NCBI GenBank assembly: GCA_023091665.1
Contig: JALJCQ010000001.1
Span: 1,860,001 to 1,924,000, forward strand
DNA from: Pythium myriotylum
Taxonomy: Eukaryota > Oomycota > Peronosporomycetes > Pythiales > Pythiaceae
Length of the DNA stretch: 64,000 nt
Direction of reading: 5' to 3'
Of the stretch, positions 22,524-31,950 are shown piece by piece. The notes beneath the pieces were generated by a model. The model was not told the origin of the DNA. It saw only the letters and a program-made list of their open reading frames with translations, and did not search any database. The position numbers and the translations under genes are program-made. Numbering within the stretch: position 1 is the stretch's first letter; each line of letters opens with the position of its first letter.

Positions 22524-25500
22524 ATGAAGCGCAGTCTCGGCGCCGCAGACGCCAACGCTCCATGGCCCGCGAAGCGAGAACGCATGGGCGACGACGCGAG
22601 TGGCCCCGTGAGCCGCTTCGGCTTCGGCTTCCGCGGCTCGTTCTCCGCCAAGACGGCGGCTCCAGCGACGGGGAGTAACCAGTCGGAGAATGCAAGCGAT
22701 CCTACTCCCAAGACCCAGGAGGTGCCTGAGACGAGGGCGCTCGCCGAACCGCTCGCAGAGATCGACACAAATGAGGTGAGTCCCCATCGCTGTCGCCTTG
22801 GCGTTTACCATACCACAACCTGACATCCGTGGTGGTGTGGACGCAGCAATGTGTGAGAAAGCGAGGTCGCCTAATGACCAAAGAGCGGTCTCTACCGCAA
22901 CCCAACGTGCGCAAGCAGACCAGCATGGTCAAAACAGAAGTCACGCCAAGCGGTGGTATCCCGAGCGCAGCTATTGTGGCTCCTCGATCTGTGAGCCGCT
23001 CGACCATGATAACGGAGCTGGGTCGAAGCTTGATATTGAGACGGCCATCTACAACTGTTTCCGCGAATCAGTGTGGAGACCTAAAGCGATTGCCGAGTGA
23101 TCTATCGTCAGTTGTGAAGCCAGAAGAAGCAATTGTCGAAGCCAGGGGCTATCGTTCAACGTGTGCCAGTGATTTTTTTGAGAGCGTGCTGGCCCAACTA
23201 GACTCACTGCTTTCAAACGCATCGCCAAACGACCATGTCACCAATGCAGAAGCTGCGCTGCAAACGAAAGTCAAGGCGAAAAAGTACGATGCACGGGCAC
23301 GTCAGGAAGAAATGAGTGCCATTGCACGCCAAACGAAGACTGCTCTTCGATCTATGCTCGACCAGGTAGGCGGACTTTCTTGGGAAGGCGGTTATATCGT
23401 GTCTCATCAAAACAAAATTGTAGTATAAATCCAAGGTGGTTGAAGTGGAAAAGTTCGCAACGTTTCTCAAAGACAAATCCAAAGTGGAATTACAACGACA
23501 AGAGCAAGTGGAGAGAAATCTTGCCGATTTGAGGCTCCAGATCGCGCGCGTTAATGAAGAAGCCAACGGGTATCGTCGGGACAATGAAATCATTGAAGAT
23601 CGCGCTCAAAAACTAACAAATGAGAACAAGCAATTGATTGAGTCTCAGCAGCAGTTAATTCGAGTACGCGCAGAGCTAGAGACATCAAATCAGCGTCTCC
23701 AGGCCCAGCTGCAACAAGCTCAGAAACAAAATGATGAAATCTCGTTGGAATTGCGAGCTTACCAAACCAGTATGTCCGACCGGGTTCAACTATACGAAGA
23801 GAAAAAGAAAGACCTCGAGCAGTTCTACCAACGCAAAGATACTGAAGAGGAGAAACGGTAAGGTATTATATCGTGGGGATGTAATTTTGTTTGCTAACAT
23901 GAGCAATTCTCAGGAAATCCGCAGAAATCGAGCGCCTTCAGGCGAGACTAAGCGACGTTCGCGAGGAACTAGCCGCTTCGAATCAAGAGAAGGAGACGTA
24001 CCGTCAGAGAGCAGCAGCTGCTGAAGAGGAAACTCGACGGGAGAGAGATCGCTGCACCGCACTAGAGCGCGAAACGTACACATTTGAAGCACAGCGTCGA
24101 GCCCTCGAGGATCGATTGGCGCAGAATGTTACCGAGATCGAACAACTGAAGGGAAAAGTGGACCAAAAGGATCAAGAGATCTCGGGGCTTGTCCAAAGTC
24201 TGACTGAAATTCAGAAGTTGAATGCGATGTCTTCATCGAAGGGAGATATGGAGAAGAAGGAGTTAGCAGAAAAGATTGATCAGTTGCAGACCAAGTTACG
24301 TGAGGTCGAGCGCAGTGAAGCTACGAAAGATGCTGTGATGCGTGAGATCCGTGGGCAGGCGGATGCCTACGAATTGGATAAGGCGGCGTGGATGAGCAAA
24401 AAACAGTACCTTGAAGACCGCCTCAAAGAGATGGAGCTGCAGCTTCAAAGCAGCACTCGTGATCTGAGTGTCGAGGTGGGAGTGAGGCAGATGCTCGAAA
24501 ACCAGAATCGAGAACTCAGAACTGAAAACACAGCAGTCAACGCTCAGACAGAAGCATTGAGATTCGAGATGAAACGAATAGTAGCTATCCATGACGAAGC
24601 TAAGGAGAAATGGCAATCCCAGTTGGCAGAGGCAAATGCAATGATAGCGACTGAGAGAGAAAGACATCAGCGCCAGATAGACCTACTGCAGGAGGAGAAG
24701 GTCAGCATCGAGACCGAGGTGAAGACTCTTCGTGACCGAATTGCAAATGTTCGTGACGGTGACTTCGAAGAGATGTGTACCGTGAAGAGAGAAGCCGAAG
24801 TTCTACGCCTTCGATTGCAAGAATTGTCTCATCAAGGTTCCCAGTCAATTGCACACAAGGATCGTCTCATTGAGGAACTACAGGAGAAGGTTCGCCAAGG
24901 AGAGAAACTGCGCCGTACTCTGCACAACACAATCCAGGTAGGGCTTATTCTGTGTGACCACGGCAGCTGAGATCGACTGACTATTATGGGTTAACTCAGG
25001 AACTTCGCGGAAATGTCCGTGTATTCGCGAGAACACGACCGTTTCTTCCTAGTGATGGTATCCAGGGAGCCGACACGTCAGCCGTATCGTGCGAGTTCGA
25101 CGGTCAAACAATTAAGCTACGCCGACAATCCAAAGGATCTGCTCTGACCGAACAAGATACCTACACTTTCACGTTCGACAAGGTTTTCGCCCAATCTTCA
25201 GGTCAGGACAACGTCTTCGAAGAAGTCTCTGAGTTTGTCCAGTCGGCGATCGATGGCTATCATGTTTGTTTGTTTTCGTACGGCCAGACGGGCTCCGGAA
25301 AAACCCACACGGTAAGTCGGGTACTCCACAAATTTGACAACAGATAGTTGACCGTAAATCCTCCAATACTGTAGATGCAAGGGAGTGGCAACGGCCAGAT
25401 GAGAGGAATTATTCCTCGAGCGATTGAGAAAGTCTTGGCGGAGTGTAGAATGTTAAAGGATCACGGCTGGAACTACACGATGAGAGTCTCATTTCTCGAG

Positions 25501-26187
25501 ATTTATAACGAAACCATCAAGGACCTCCTTGCGTCCAAGGATGATGCCGGCAAATCACTCAGCATAAAGAAAGATACTAAAGGGGGTGTTTGCGTACCTG
25601 AGCTCACCCTCATCGATGTCGCTGAAATGCACCAAGTTGAGAAGCTGATGGAGCAGGCAAGTCGTGCCCGCAGTGTTGCCTGCACCGACATGAATGCGCA
25701 CTCCTCTCGATCACATAGTGTCTTCACTTTGCACTTGCAAGGTGTTAATGATGGTGAAGGAATTATGCTCGACGGCCAGCTCAATCTTGTGGATCTCGCT
25801 GGTAGTGAGCGTGCTTCACGATCAGGCGTCTCCGGTGAAAGACTCAAAGAAACACAAGCCATCAACAAAAGCTTGAGTTGCCTGGCTGATGTGTTCACTG
25901 CGATTGCAAACAAGTCGTCACATGTGTGTAACACTGGATCCGCGTTGCCATAACTAACGACTCACTTATTTGTGCGTCTATAGATCCCATTCCGCAATTC
26001 CAAGCTTACATACCTGCTTCAAAGCAGTCTGTCCGGTGACGGCAAGACGCTCATGATGGTTAACGTCTCCCCGACTCTCGAATCGGCCGGTGAGACGTTG
26101 TGCTCACTCCGGTTTGCACAACAAGTCAATAAGTGCGAGCTAGGAAAGCCCAGGCGACAGATTAAATCGAAGAAGGATGCGTTGTAG
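22524..26187 (+). CDS. Kinesin-14 (C-terminal motor, KIFC1/Ncd/Kar3-like)
   Basis: Minus-end-directed microtubule motor, expected in spindle organisation. Seven exons fit in phase: 22524-22775, 22847-23365, 23424-23857, 23914-24937, 25000-25311, 25375-25923, 25984-26187, giving 1,097 residues. The N-terminal 260 residues are polar and basic and could hold the second microtubule-binding tail. Residues about 270-760 are an almost unbroken coiled coil. The kinesin-14 neck [17 protein letters not shown] precedes the motor, which carries P-loop [11 protein letters not shown] (split by intron 25312-25374), switch [12 protein letters not shown], switch [10 protein letters not shown] and [12 protein letters not shown]. 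The motor is C-terminal and ends 24 residues after [16 protein letters not shown], as in the family. No truncation. Confidence 0.95.
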
Positions 26188-26303
26188 AAATTCGTGCAGG
26201 GAGAGTATTTGGTCTCGACGTATTATTAGCACCAAGTAGTGACAGACTCAAACTTGATCATTCCATTCATTTCTTGGTCTCCTCGCTTTCCTCAAACGTC
26301 GCA

Positions 26304-27062
26304 ATGGGTCCGAAGAAAGACAAGAAAGCAAAGCGAGGAAAAGACAAAAAAGGTATGCCAGAGTTGAAAAGCCCATGGGTGCTTCGGATCATGGTTGCAG
26401 ACACTAATTTTTCTCTCCAGATGATGGGGCAGAGAATGGAGGCATTCTTACGCCAGAAGAGCAAGCTAAGCTCTTTCTGTCAGCAAACCGCTCACTGCAG
26501 ATGCAACTAGCAGAACGTCATGAGCTGGCAGTGAAAGCCATGGAATCAAAACGGGAACTTCAAGAACGGGTGGCAGCGCTACAAGGAGCGTTTGATCGAG
26601 AGCGCAATGAAACGTTTGGGATCACCCAAGACATGACACGCCAGTACAAGAGTATGCAAGAGGAGCTCTTGAATCGGGTTAATGTGCTTGAGAACAAGAA
26701 CGCTGAGCTTCGAGACCAGCTTGGTGAGTCTTCCAACCCTGTGGAACTGAGTAGTGTCGGATGACAGTTTGGTTGACAGTCTGATTGTTGTCGTAGAGCT
26801 CGCTCGGGTGAACTTTGAAGACATCAAACGAGAAAAAGATCGTGTCATCGCCGCCAAAAACGTTGAAATTCATGAACTCAAAGCGAAGATGGAAGAAATG
26901 GCGCAGGAATTTGGGGAAATGCTTAAGGAGACCCTGGACAAAATGCGGGAGAGGATCGAGATCACAAGCACGAGTTTTGAACGTGACGGGATTGGAGGAA
27001 CTATGCCGATCATTCGGCGCCTAGATGAGTTCAATATCGGCTCACCCTCCAAACTTTTGTAG
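26304..27062 (+). CDS. DRC12: Dynein regulatory complex subunit 12 (CCDC153)-like coiled-coil protein
   Basis: Exons 26304-26352, 26421-26723 and 26797-27062 (both introns phase 1) give 205 residues, the expected size of DRC12/CCDC153. A Lys-rich start (MGPKKDKKAKRGKDKK) is followed by continuous heptads. The region VNFEDIKREKDRVIAAKN then IHELKAKMEEMAQEFGEMLK and ETLDKMRERIE is the conserved C-terminal part of the family. In Chlamydomonas and animals the complex links axonemal dyneins to doublet microtubules, so this gene implies a motile flagellum. It starts 117 bp after the kinesin stop. Confidence 0.78.
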
Positions 27063-28223
27063 AACCGAAACCATACACAGATGCTGTTTTCTTTAACCAA
27101 GTATGGAGATGATATGAGGTCAACCCGGGAGTTCACTTCCTTGATAGTTATGCTGTTGCTACCTCCTGTCTTCTGTCGCGTTTGTGTTCGATTGTCCTGT
27201 CTGATGTCGATCACGGATATGACACTTCGTCCGAATTGCTCTCACATTCAAAGGAATCGAATGTTTTTCGTTCGACATGAATTGAAGTATCCACTGCCAT
27301 CACCCCGATGACCGAAGAAGAGTCTGTGAGTCTTTCTGGGGGTTGCACCCATCAGGAGCGAGCTCGACGCATATCGATTGCTTCAACAGAATCGCCAGGG
27401 ATGAGTTCTTAATTAGTGCCCGGTGTTCGAATGGAGCAGAACACATTCTATGTCCACACTCAACCACTCGAAATACAGCCCAACACCCACCAGTCCTTGA
27501 AGTCAATCATCGATTGGATTCCTTCCCACCTGGTTGTATGTGTTTTGGGCTGGACAATATAACCTCATGCTCAACGATGATTAGTACGTGCGCTACGTGG
27601 TTCGATATGCTCTTTCCCACTTGGTGGTTTGTGCGCTGATGTGTCTCTGGTCCTTCGAGAGCGTTCTTCTTGCGTTGTGTTACTCGAGACCACGACAAAT
27701 CTAGCCTTGCAACCCATCATATCCTCCTAGCCACGTTGCGAGTTCTGGTTGAGCGTAGTCGAGTCCATTAATGTGACGTTCAACCATGAAGGCCTCCGTG
27801 ACCGACGATGTCTCGCTGACTGGACCTCGCATCGCGAACCAACCGTACGAGATGCGATTTGAGAGCGAAAAAAAGTCGCTGTCTTGCCGCTTCAATACTT
27901 CTATTCGGGGATCGCGCACTTGAACAGCTCTGGAGATGATGGCGTGGAGAACGAGCACTTCCTCGTGGCGCCGCTCAAGACACCACATGCATTGCCAAGG
28001 TTGTTTAGCATGTGTCCAATCGATGATCTCCCCAAAAAGGAATCTTTCAAGCGAAGCGCAAGGCTCCTTCACCACAATGTCATGCCGAGACTGACGCGCC
28101 GTGCTCTTGAGGCCGATGTTTGGTCTTGTTGAACTTCGTACCGTAACAACTTGATTAAAAGCCCTCTTCGTGTGTGTTGGGGGGCGTTGATGGTTGTTAG
28201 CGAAAGTAAAGCGGTCACTAACC
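27063..28223. other. Gene-poor 1.16-kb stretch
   Basis: Between DRC12 and the BED-finger gene. Open frames here are short and lack recognisable domains. A 278-codon minus-strand frame (28537-27701) overlaps the next gene antisense and was not accepted. A degraded transposon fragment is possible, but no terminal repeat was recognised. Confidence 0.4.
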
Positions 28224-30482
28224 ATGAGCAACGGAATCCAGCATGGCGACCTCTGCCTTTTCGACTGTCCACGCATCCGGAAGTCCGAGTTCTGGCAGTT
28301 CATCAAACTCGTGGCACCCCATGGCTCTCCTCCGGAGGGACGTACGCACTGGCTGAGCCAGGACGCGACTGACGCGTACTGCCTCAGGTGCAGCAAGATG
28401 TTCCGCTTCACCAAGGGCTCCAGTAACTCGGTCCGTCGCCACATGGAGAGGTTCCATCGCAAGGAACTTCTCAAACGACAAGCAGACAACAATAAGAAGG
28501 GGGCGTCCCCCGGTATTTCGAGGAAACCAGCCAACACAATCGGTGCTGGCAGCGGGTCTCTTCAGCTGGCGGCGCGAAAGTCCAAGCGTGGTGCTAATGA
28601 CGCGGTAGACGCCGGAGTAGAAGACCCGTCGCCAATATCCCAGACATCTGCAAACGCTTCCAAGCGTCCTCGCGATGGAGTCGCTGTTTACGATCTTCGA
28701 TTCGGGGTTGAAGCTCTCGTGCGATGGCTAGTGCTTGCCAAGCGGCCATTCTCTATTGCGGAGGATCCTGGCTTCGAGTCCTTCGTCAGGGCAATCAGTG
28801 GTGAACAAGTTTTCGTTGCACCATCACGCGAAGCACTCCTTCACCGTTTGGAGATGATGAGTGAGAATGCTCGATTCGAAGTGAGACAGATTGTCAAGCG
28901 AGATGTGCCTCACCTCGCTCTTTCGGTCGAGACCTGGAGGGCGTTGATGTCTGGTCAGGATTCGATGAACTTAAACACCCATGTGGCAATAACGTGCTCG
29001 TATCTCGGCGATGATTTTAGAGCGTTTTCGTACGTGCTGGAAGCCTTCGCGTTCGACCATCTGAATCCTGACAAGGTTGTCCAATTGTTACACGATATCG
29101 GACTGGCGAAATCTTCACTCTCTATGTTCCTCGTTCCCAACGCTGATGTTTCGATGACAAGTTACACGAATGTGGGTGTTCGAGTATTTCCTGATATCAC
29201 TACAAGCTTCAACGCCTTGGTACATACCATCCTGGCCGGTTCTCATGATCTCGACTCGGGAAATATTGGCATGATCGAAGTGACGCGTTCGCGAGCCATC
29301 CAAGCCATTCAGGCAGCTATTTTGGAAGTGCGAAATATGGTCGAGTGGGTGCGATCTGATGAGAGTGCTTACGCTCAGTTGAAGCAGATCTGTCCAATTG
29401 CCGCTGGTGATATTTTCCGCTTACCAGCGTTCGAAGTTGATCGATGGACTCTTGCAACTGCCCATGATGTTGTTTCACGCTTGATCACGATGCGAAGCTC
29501 ACTAGATGGATTGTTGGTAAGGTTGGATGTTTCGAGTTGTTCACTTCCAAAGCCTGTTACGAAGATTACACCCCAGTCTTGGATGCTTCTTGAGGGACTT
29601 GTTGTGCTGTGGAGGCCACTACATGAAGTTGTTCAAGTCACTGTAAACGAAAAGGTTCCTTCCTTGCCTTTCGTTCTTCCCATCCTAGGTATGGCGATTC
29701 AGCTGTACTCGAGAGCAAACCTTTTCGACGAGGTAAAACAGCGTTTCGCCCCAAGCAGTTGTGATGACGACTCGCTGTCGGTTCAAGCGCTTGACACTTT
29801 ACGTTGCTGGATTGGCGAATTTTTGAAAGTACGGTATGAAGATGTGTGTTCGTCTTTAGCGTGGATATCTTCATTAGACCCTCGGTATGCTCGTCTTCGC
29901 CACTTTTCCGATCAAGAACGCGAGGTATGTCGCGAGAAACTCCTTGAGGGTACCGTTGAAGTCTACTCTCGTCAGCTCCCCCCGACTCATCAATCTACCG
30001 AGGCGTTAAGTACTTTCGCACCACCGGACTTTGACAACGATGTTATCTACAGTGATCCTCGCAATCCGAACCAACACATTCCAGGACTAATGCACCGCCT
30101 CCTCTACGACGATGACGAGGATGTCCCTGATGCAACCGACGGCACTCTCTCGCGTGAAACTGACATTGCCCAAGCAAGACTGTATGCCGCAAACGAGATT
30201 TCTGTGTACTTGAATGAGCATCAAGTGCGAAAGACTCGTATTTCATGTCCCCTCGAGTGGTGGAGGATTAATCGTGAGCGATTTCCATTCCTTGCGCCAC
30301 TCGCACGCATCTGGCTCAGTACTCGTGCCTGCGATTTGCCATCACGCCCAATGGAACGCTCCTTACCTGCTGAATTCTGCGAATCACTTGGAGCGCTCGA
30401 GTTGCGGTCGAAACTCATCGTGGATACGATCGTACTTCGAGCACATCTGTGTACAAACTCATCAGGGGGTGTTTCACTCTAG
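28224..30482 (+). CDS. BED-type zinc finger protein derived from a hAT transposase
   Basis: Single exon, 752 residues from ATG 28224. Residues about 35-80 form a BED-like finger: YCLRCSKMFRF with Cys-x2-Cys, then SNSVRRHMERFH with His-x4-His. The middle has the hAT RNase-H-like fold, but the first catalytic Asp position reads SVETWRALM, i.e. Glu instead of Asp. The C-terminus carries a dimerisation-like motif (CPLEWWRINRERFPFLAPLA followed by RIWLSTRACDLPS) in which the usual Ser-Glu-Arg-x-Phe step is altered. An intact long frame with a damaged active site and no visible terminal inverted repeats suggests a domesticated DNA-binding protein rather than an active transposon; this is inference. 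Confidence 0.78.
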   Translation: MSNGIQHGDLCLFDCPRIRKSEFWQFIKLVAPHGSPPEGRTHWLSQDATDAYCLRCSKMFRFTKGSSNSVRRHMERFHRKELLKRQADNNKKGASPGISRKPANTIGAGSGSLQLAARKSKRGANDAVDAGVEDPSPISQTSANASKRPRDGVAVYDLRFGVEALVRWLVLAKRPFSIAEDPGFESFVRAISGEQVFVAPSREALLHRLEMMSENARFEVRQIVKRDVPHLALSVETWRALMSGQDSMNLNTHVAITCSYLGDDFRAFSYVLEAFAFDHLNPDKVVQLLHDIGLAKSSLSMFLVPNADVSMTSYTNVGVRVFPDITTSFNALVHTILAGSHDLDSGNIGMIEVTRSRAIQAIQAAILEVRNMVEWVRSDESAYAQLKQICPIAAGDIFRLPAFEVDRWTLATAHDVVSRLITMRSSLDGLLVRLDVSSCSLPKPVTKITPQSWMLLEGLVVLWRPLHEVVQVTVNEKVPSLPFVLPILGMAIQLYSRANLFDEVKQRFAPSSCDDDSLSVQALDTLRCWIGEFLKVRYEDVCSSLAWISSLDPRYARLRHFSDQEREVCREKLLEGTVEVYSRQLPPTHQSTEALSTFAPPDFDNDVIYSDPRNPNQHIPGLMHRLLYDDDEDVPDATDGTLSRETDIAQARLYAANEISVYLNEHQVRKTRISCPLEWWRINRERFPFLAPLARIWLSTRACDLPSRPMERSLPAEFCESLGALELRSKLIVDTIVLRAHLCTNSSGGVSL

Positions 30483-31031
30483 TTATAGGAACAGCAGTGG
30501 AGTATGGCGAGTGTGACGCGTTGCAGGATAGGACATGGATCTTTCTCTCATCGATAGGGTTTCTCGATAAAGAGATACTTCCCCGTGGATTTGTTGGATA
30601 ATGGCTTGTAACCCTGAAGGTTTCGAGACTGGGCTTGTTGTGGGCTGGCAAATCAGCTCGAATCTGTACTAAACCTTTCGCAGGAAATGCTGTTAAATTA
30701 TGCGTGGAGGTCTTCATGCAAATCGCACGCCTGAGACAGTAAGGTTGCTGCTGTGACGAATATCAAGGCTCACCACAGTATTACCGAACTCTTCCACATT
30801 TGGGGGTTTCTAACGGACCAAAAGGGCCCGGAGTCGTAACCACTCCAATTTGCTCAGAATCTGATCTGCAGGCCTCTTACGAATTGGAACTCGTTCCTAG
30901 TTTCCTATTTTGATACTAAATAGGATTTTCAAAAAGGTGAAAATAGGAATACATGTTCATTTGGCTTGATCTCAGCAAATTCTGTGATTAGGAACGGGTT
31001 GATTGCACTACGAATACCCACCCTCCGCTTA
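30483..31031. other. 549-bp gap with no recognisable gene
   Basis: AT-richer than the flanks. It contains an imperfect inverted pair near 30905-30950 (AGTTTCCTATTTTGATACT and AAAATAGGAATACATG) and no convincing coding frame. Probably the outer part of the decayed transposon to its right. Confidence 0.4.
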
Positions 31032-31860
31032 CTATATCTCCTTCGTTTCCTCTTCTGGCGTCAAGGATCTCGCAAGATTAAGGAGCTCGAAATACTGGCG
31101 AGGTTGCAACTGCCCCTCCATAGCGTAATTGCTCAATGCAGCACGTTGATCGGTCTTGATCTGCTTCACGAGGCTGGAATCGCCTTGTACGGTGTGGGTC
31201 CTCGGGGTTCTGGCTGCCAGCCCGATCACGAATGAAGCAAGACGAGCGTACTTACCCTCGAGGTTGATGTATTTCCATGCTTGAATTATCTTCGTCCGTT
31301 TTGTGGCATCGACGCGGCGCTTGAAAGCTGTATCACATTCATAGCGACCTCGTAGGTCGGCTCGCTCCTTCCAGATAGTCGTTCCCACACCAACTCTAAG
31401 AACCTAATCAAGTCGCTGCTTACGAAGATCAAGCAGCTGCCTAAAGTTGGGGTCTTGACCTTCGATAACCATCAGTGGTGTCTCTGGGGCCATATCGGCG
31501 GCCTCGCTGTTCACCTCTTGTCGAAGTACATGTCGAGAAAAGCACATGCAGCGTGAACTGATTCCCATCTCACCGTGAGTACGTCGGGCACTTGCCCACT
31601 TGCGAGCTGACCGTGTCGTGCATGCGTGTGAACGCGATTTCTGCTCCTAACTTGGACCGATACTGAACAAGCTCGTCCAGCTCCACGAGAAACGACCCTA
31701 CCACAAGGTTTAGCTGGTGGCTACCGCACCAATTGATGGCGATGCCCTCGGCTCCGTGGAGGCGACAAACGTCTCGAATCCGAATAGCAAATCCTTGGCG
31801 ACACCCCAGCATTGTCGCGGCGCCATCGCATGTGACTCCGATGAGCTTCTGCTCAACAGG
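31032..31860 (-). pseudogene. Decayed hAT-like transposase, interrupted by the copia cluster
   Basis: Two fragments in minus sense. Near 31812-31855 the frame reads LIGVTCDGAATMLGCRQGF, then INWCGSHQLNLVVGSFL, the hAT-type catalytic-Asp and Cys/His-Leu-Asn region. The second fragment (31388-31032) reads ALSNYAMEGQLQPRQYFELL, part of a C-terminal transposase domain. The fragments are separated by stop codons and the N-terminal part is missing: the sequence changes abruptly at about 31860 into copia RNase H sequence. It is an old copy and unrelated in detail to the BED-finger gene. Confidence 0.6.
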
Positions 31861-31950
31861 CGGCTACTCCGACACCGACTGGGCTGGCGACATCGAGTCT
31901 CATCGAAGCACCAGCGGCTGCCGCCAGCCCAGTCGGCGTCGGAGTAGCCG
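31861..31950. repeat. Snap-back inverted repeat at the edge of the copia cluster
   Basis: Bases 31861-31889 (beginning CGGCTACTCCGACACCGACT) are the near-perfect reverse complement of 31922-31950, with a 32-bp spacer. The left arm and spacer are a plus-sense piece of copia RNase H ([19 protein letters not shown]); the right arm begins the minus-sense pol of the first element. The same short segment is therefore present twice, head to head. Confidence 0.9.

Noticed and set aside
27701..28537. 278-codon minus-strand frame
   Set aside because: It overlaps the start of the BED-finger gene antisense, has no recognisable domain and an unlikely composition.
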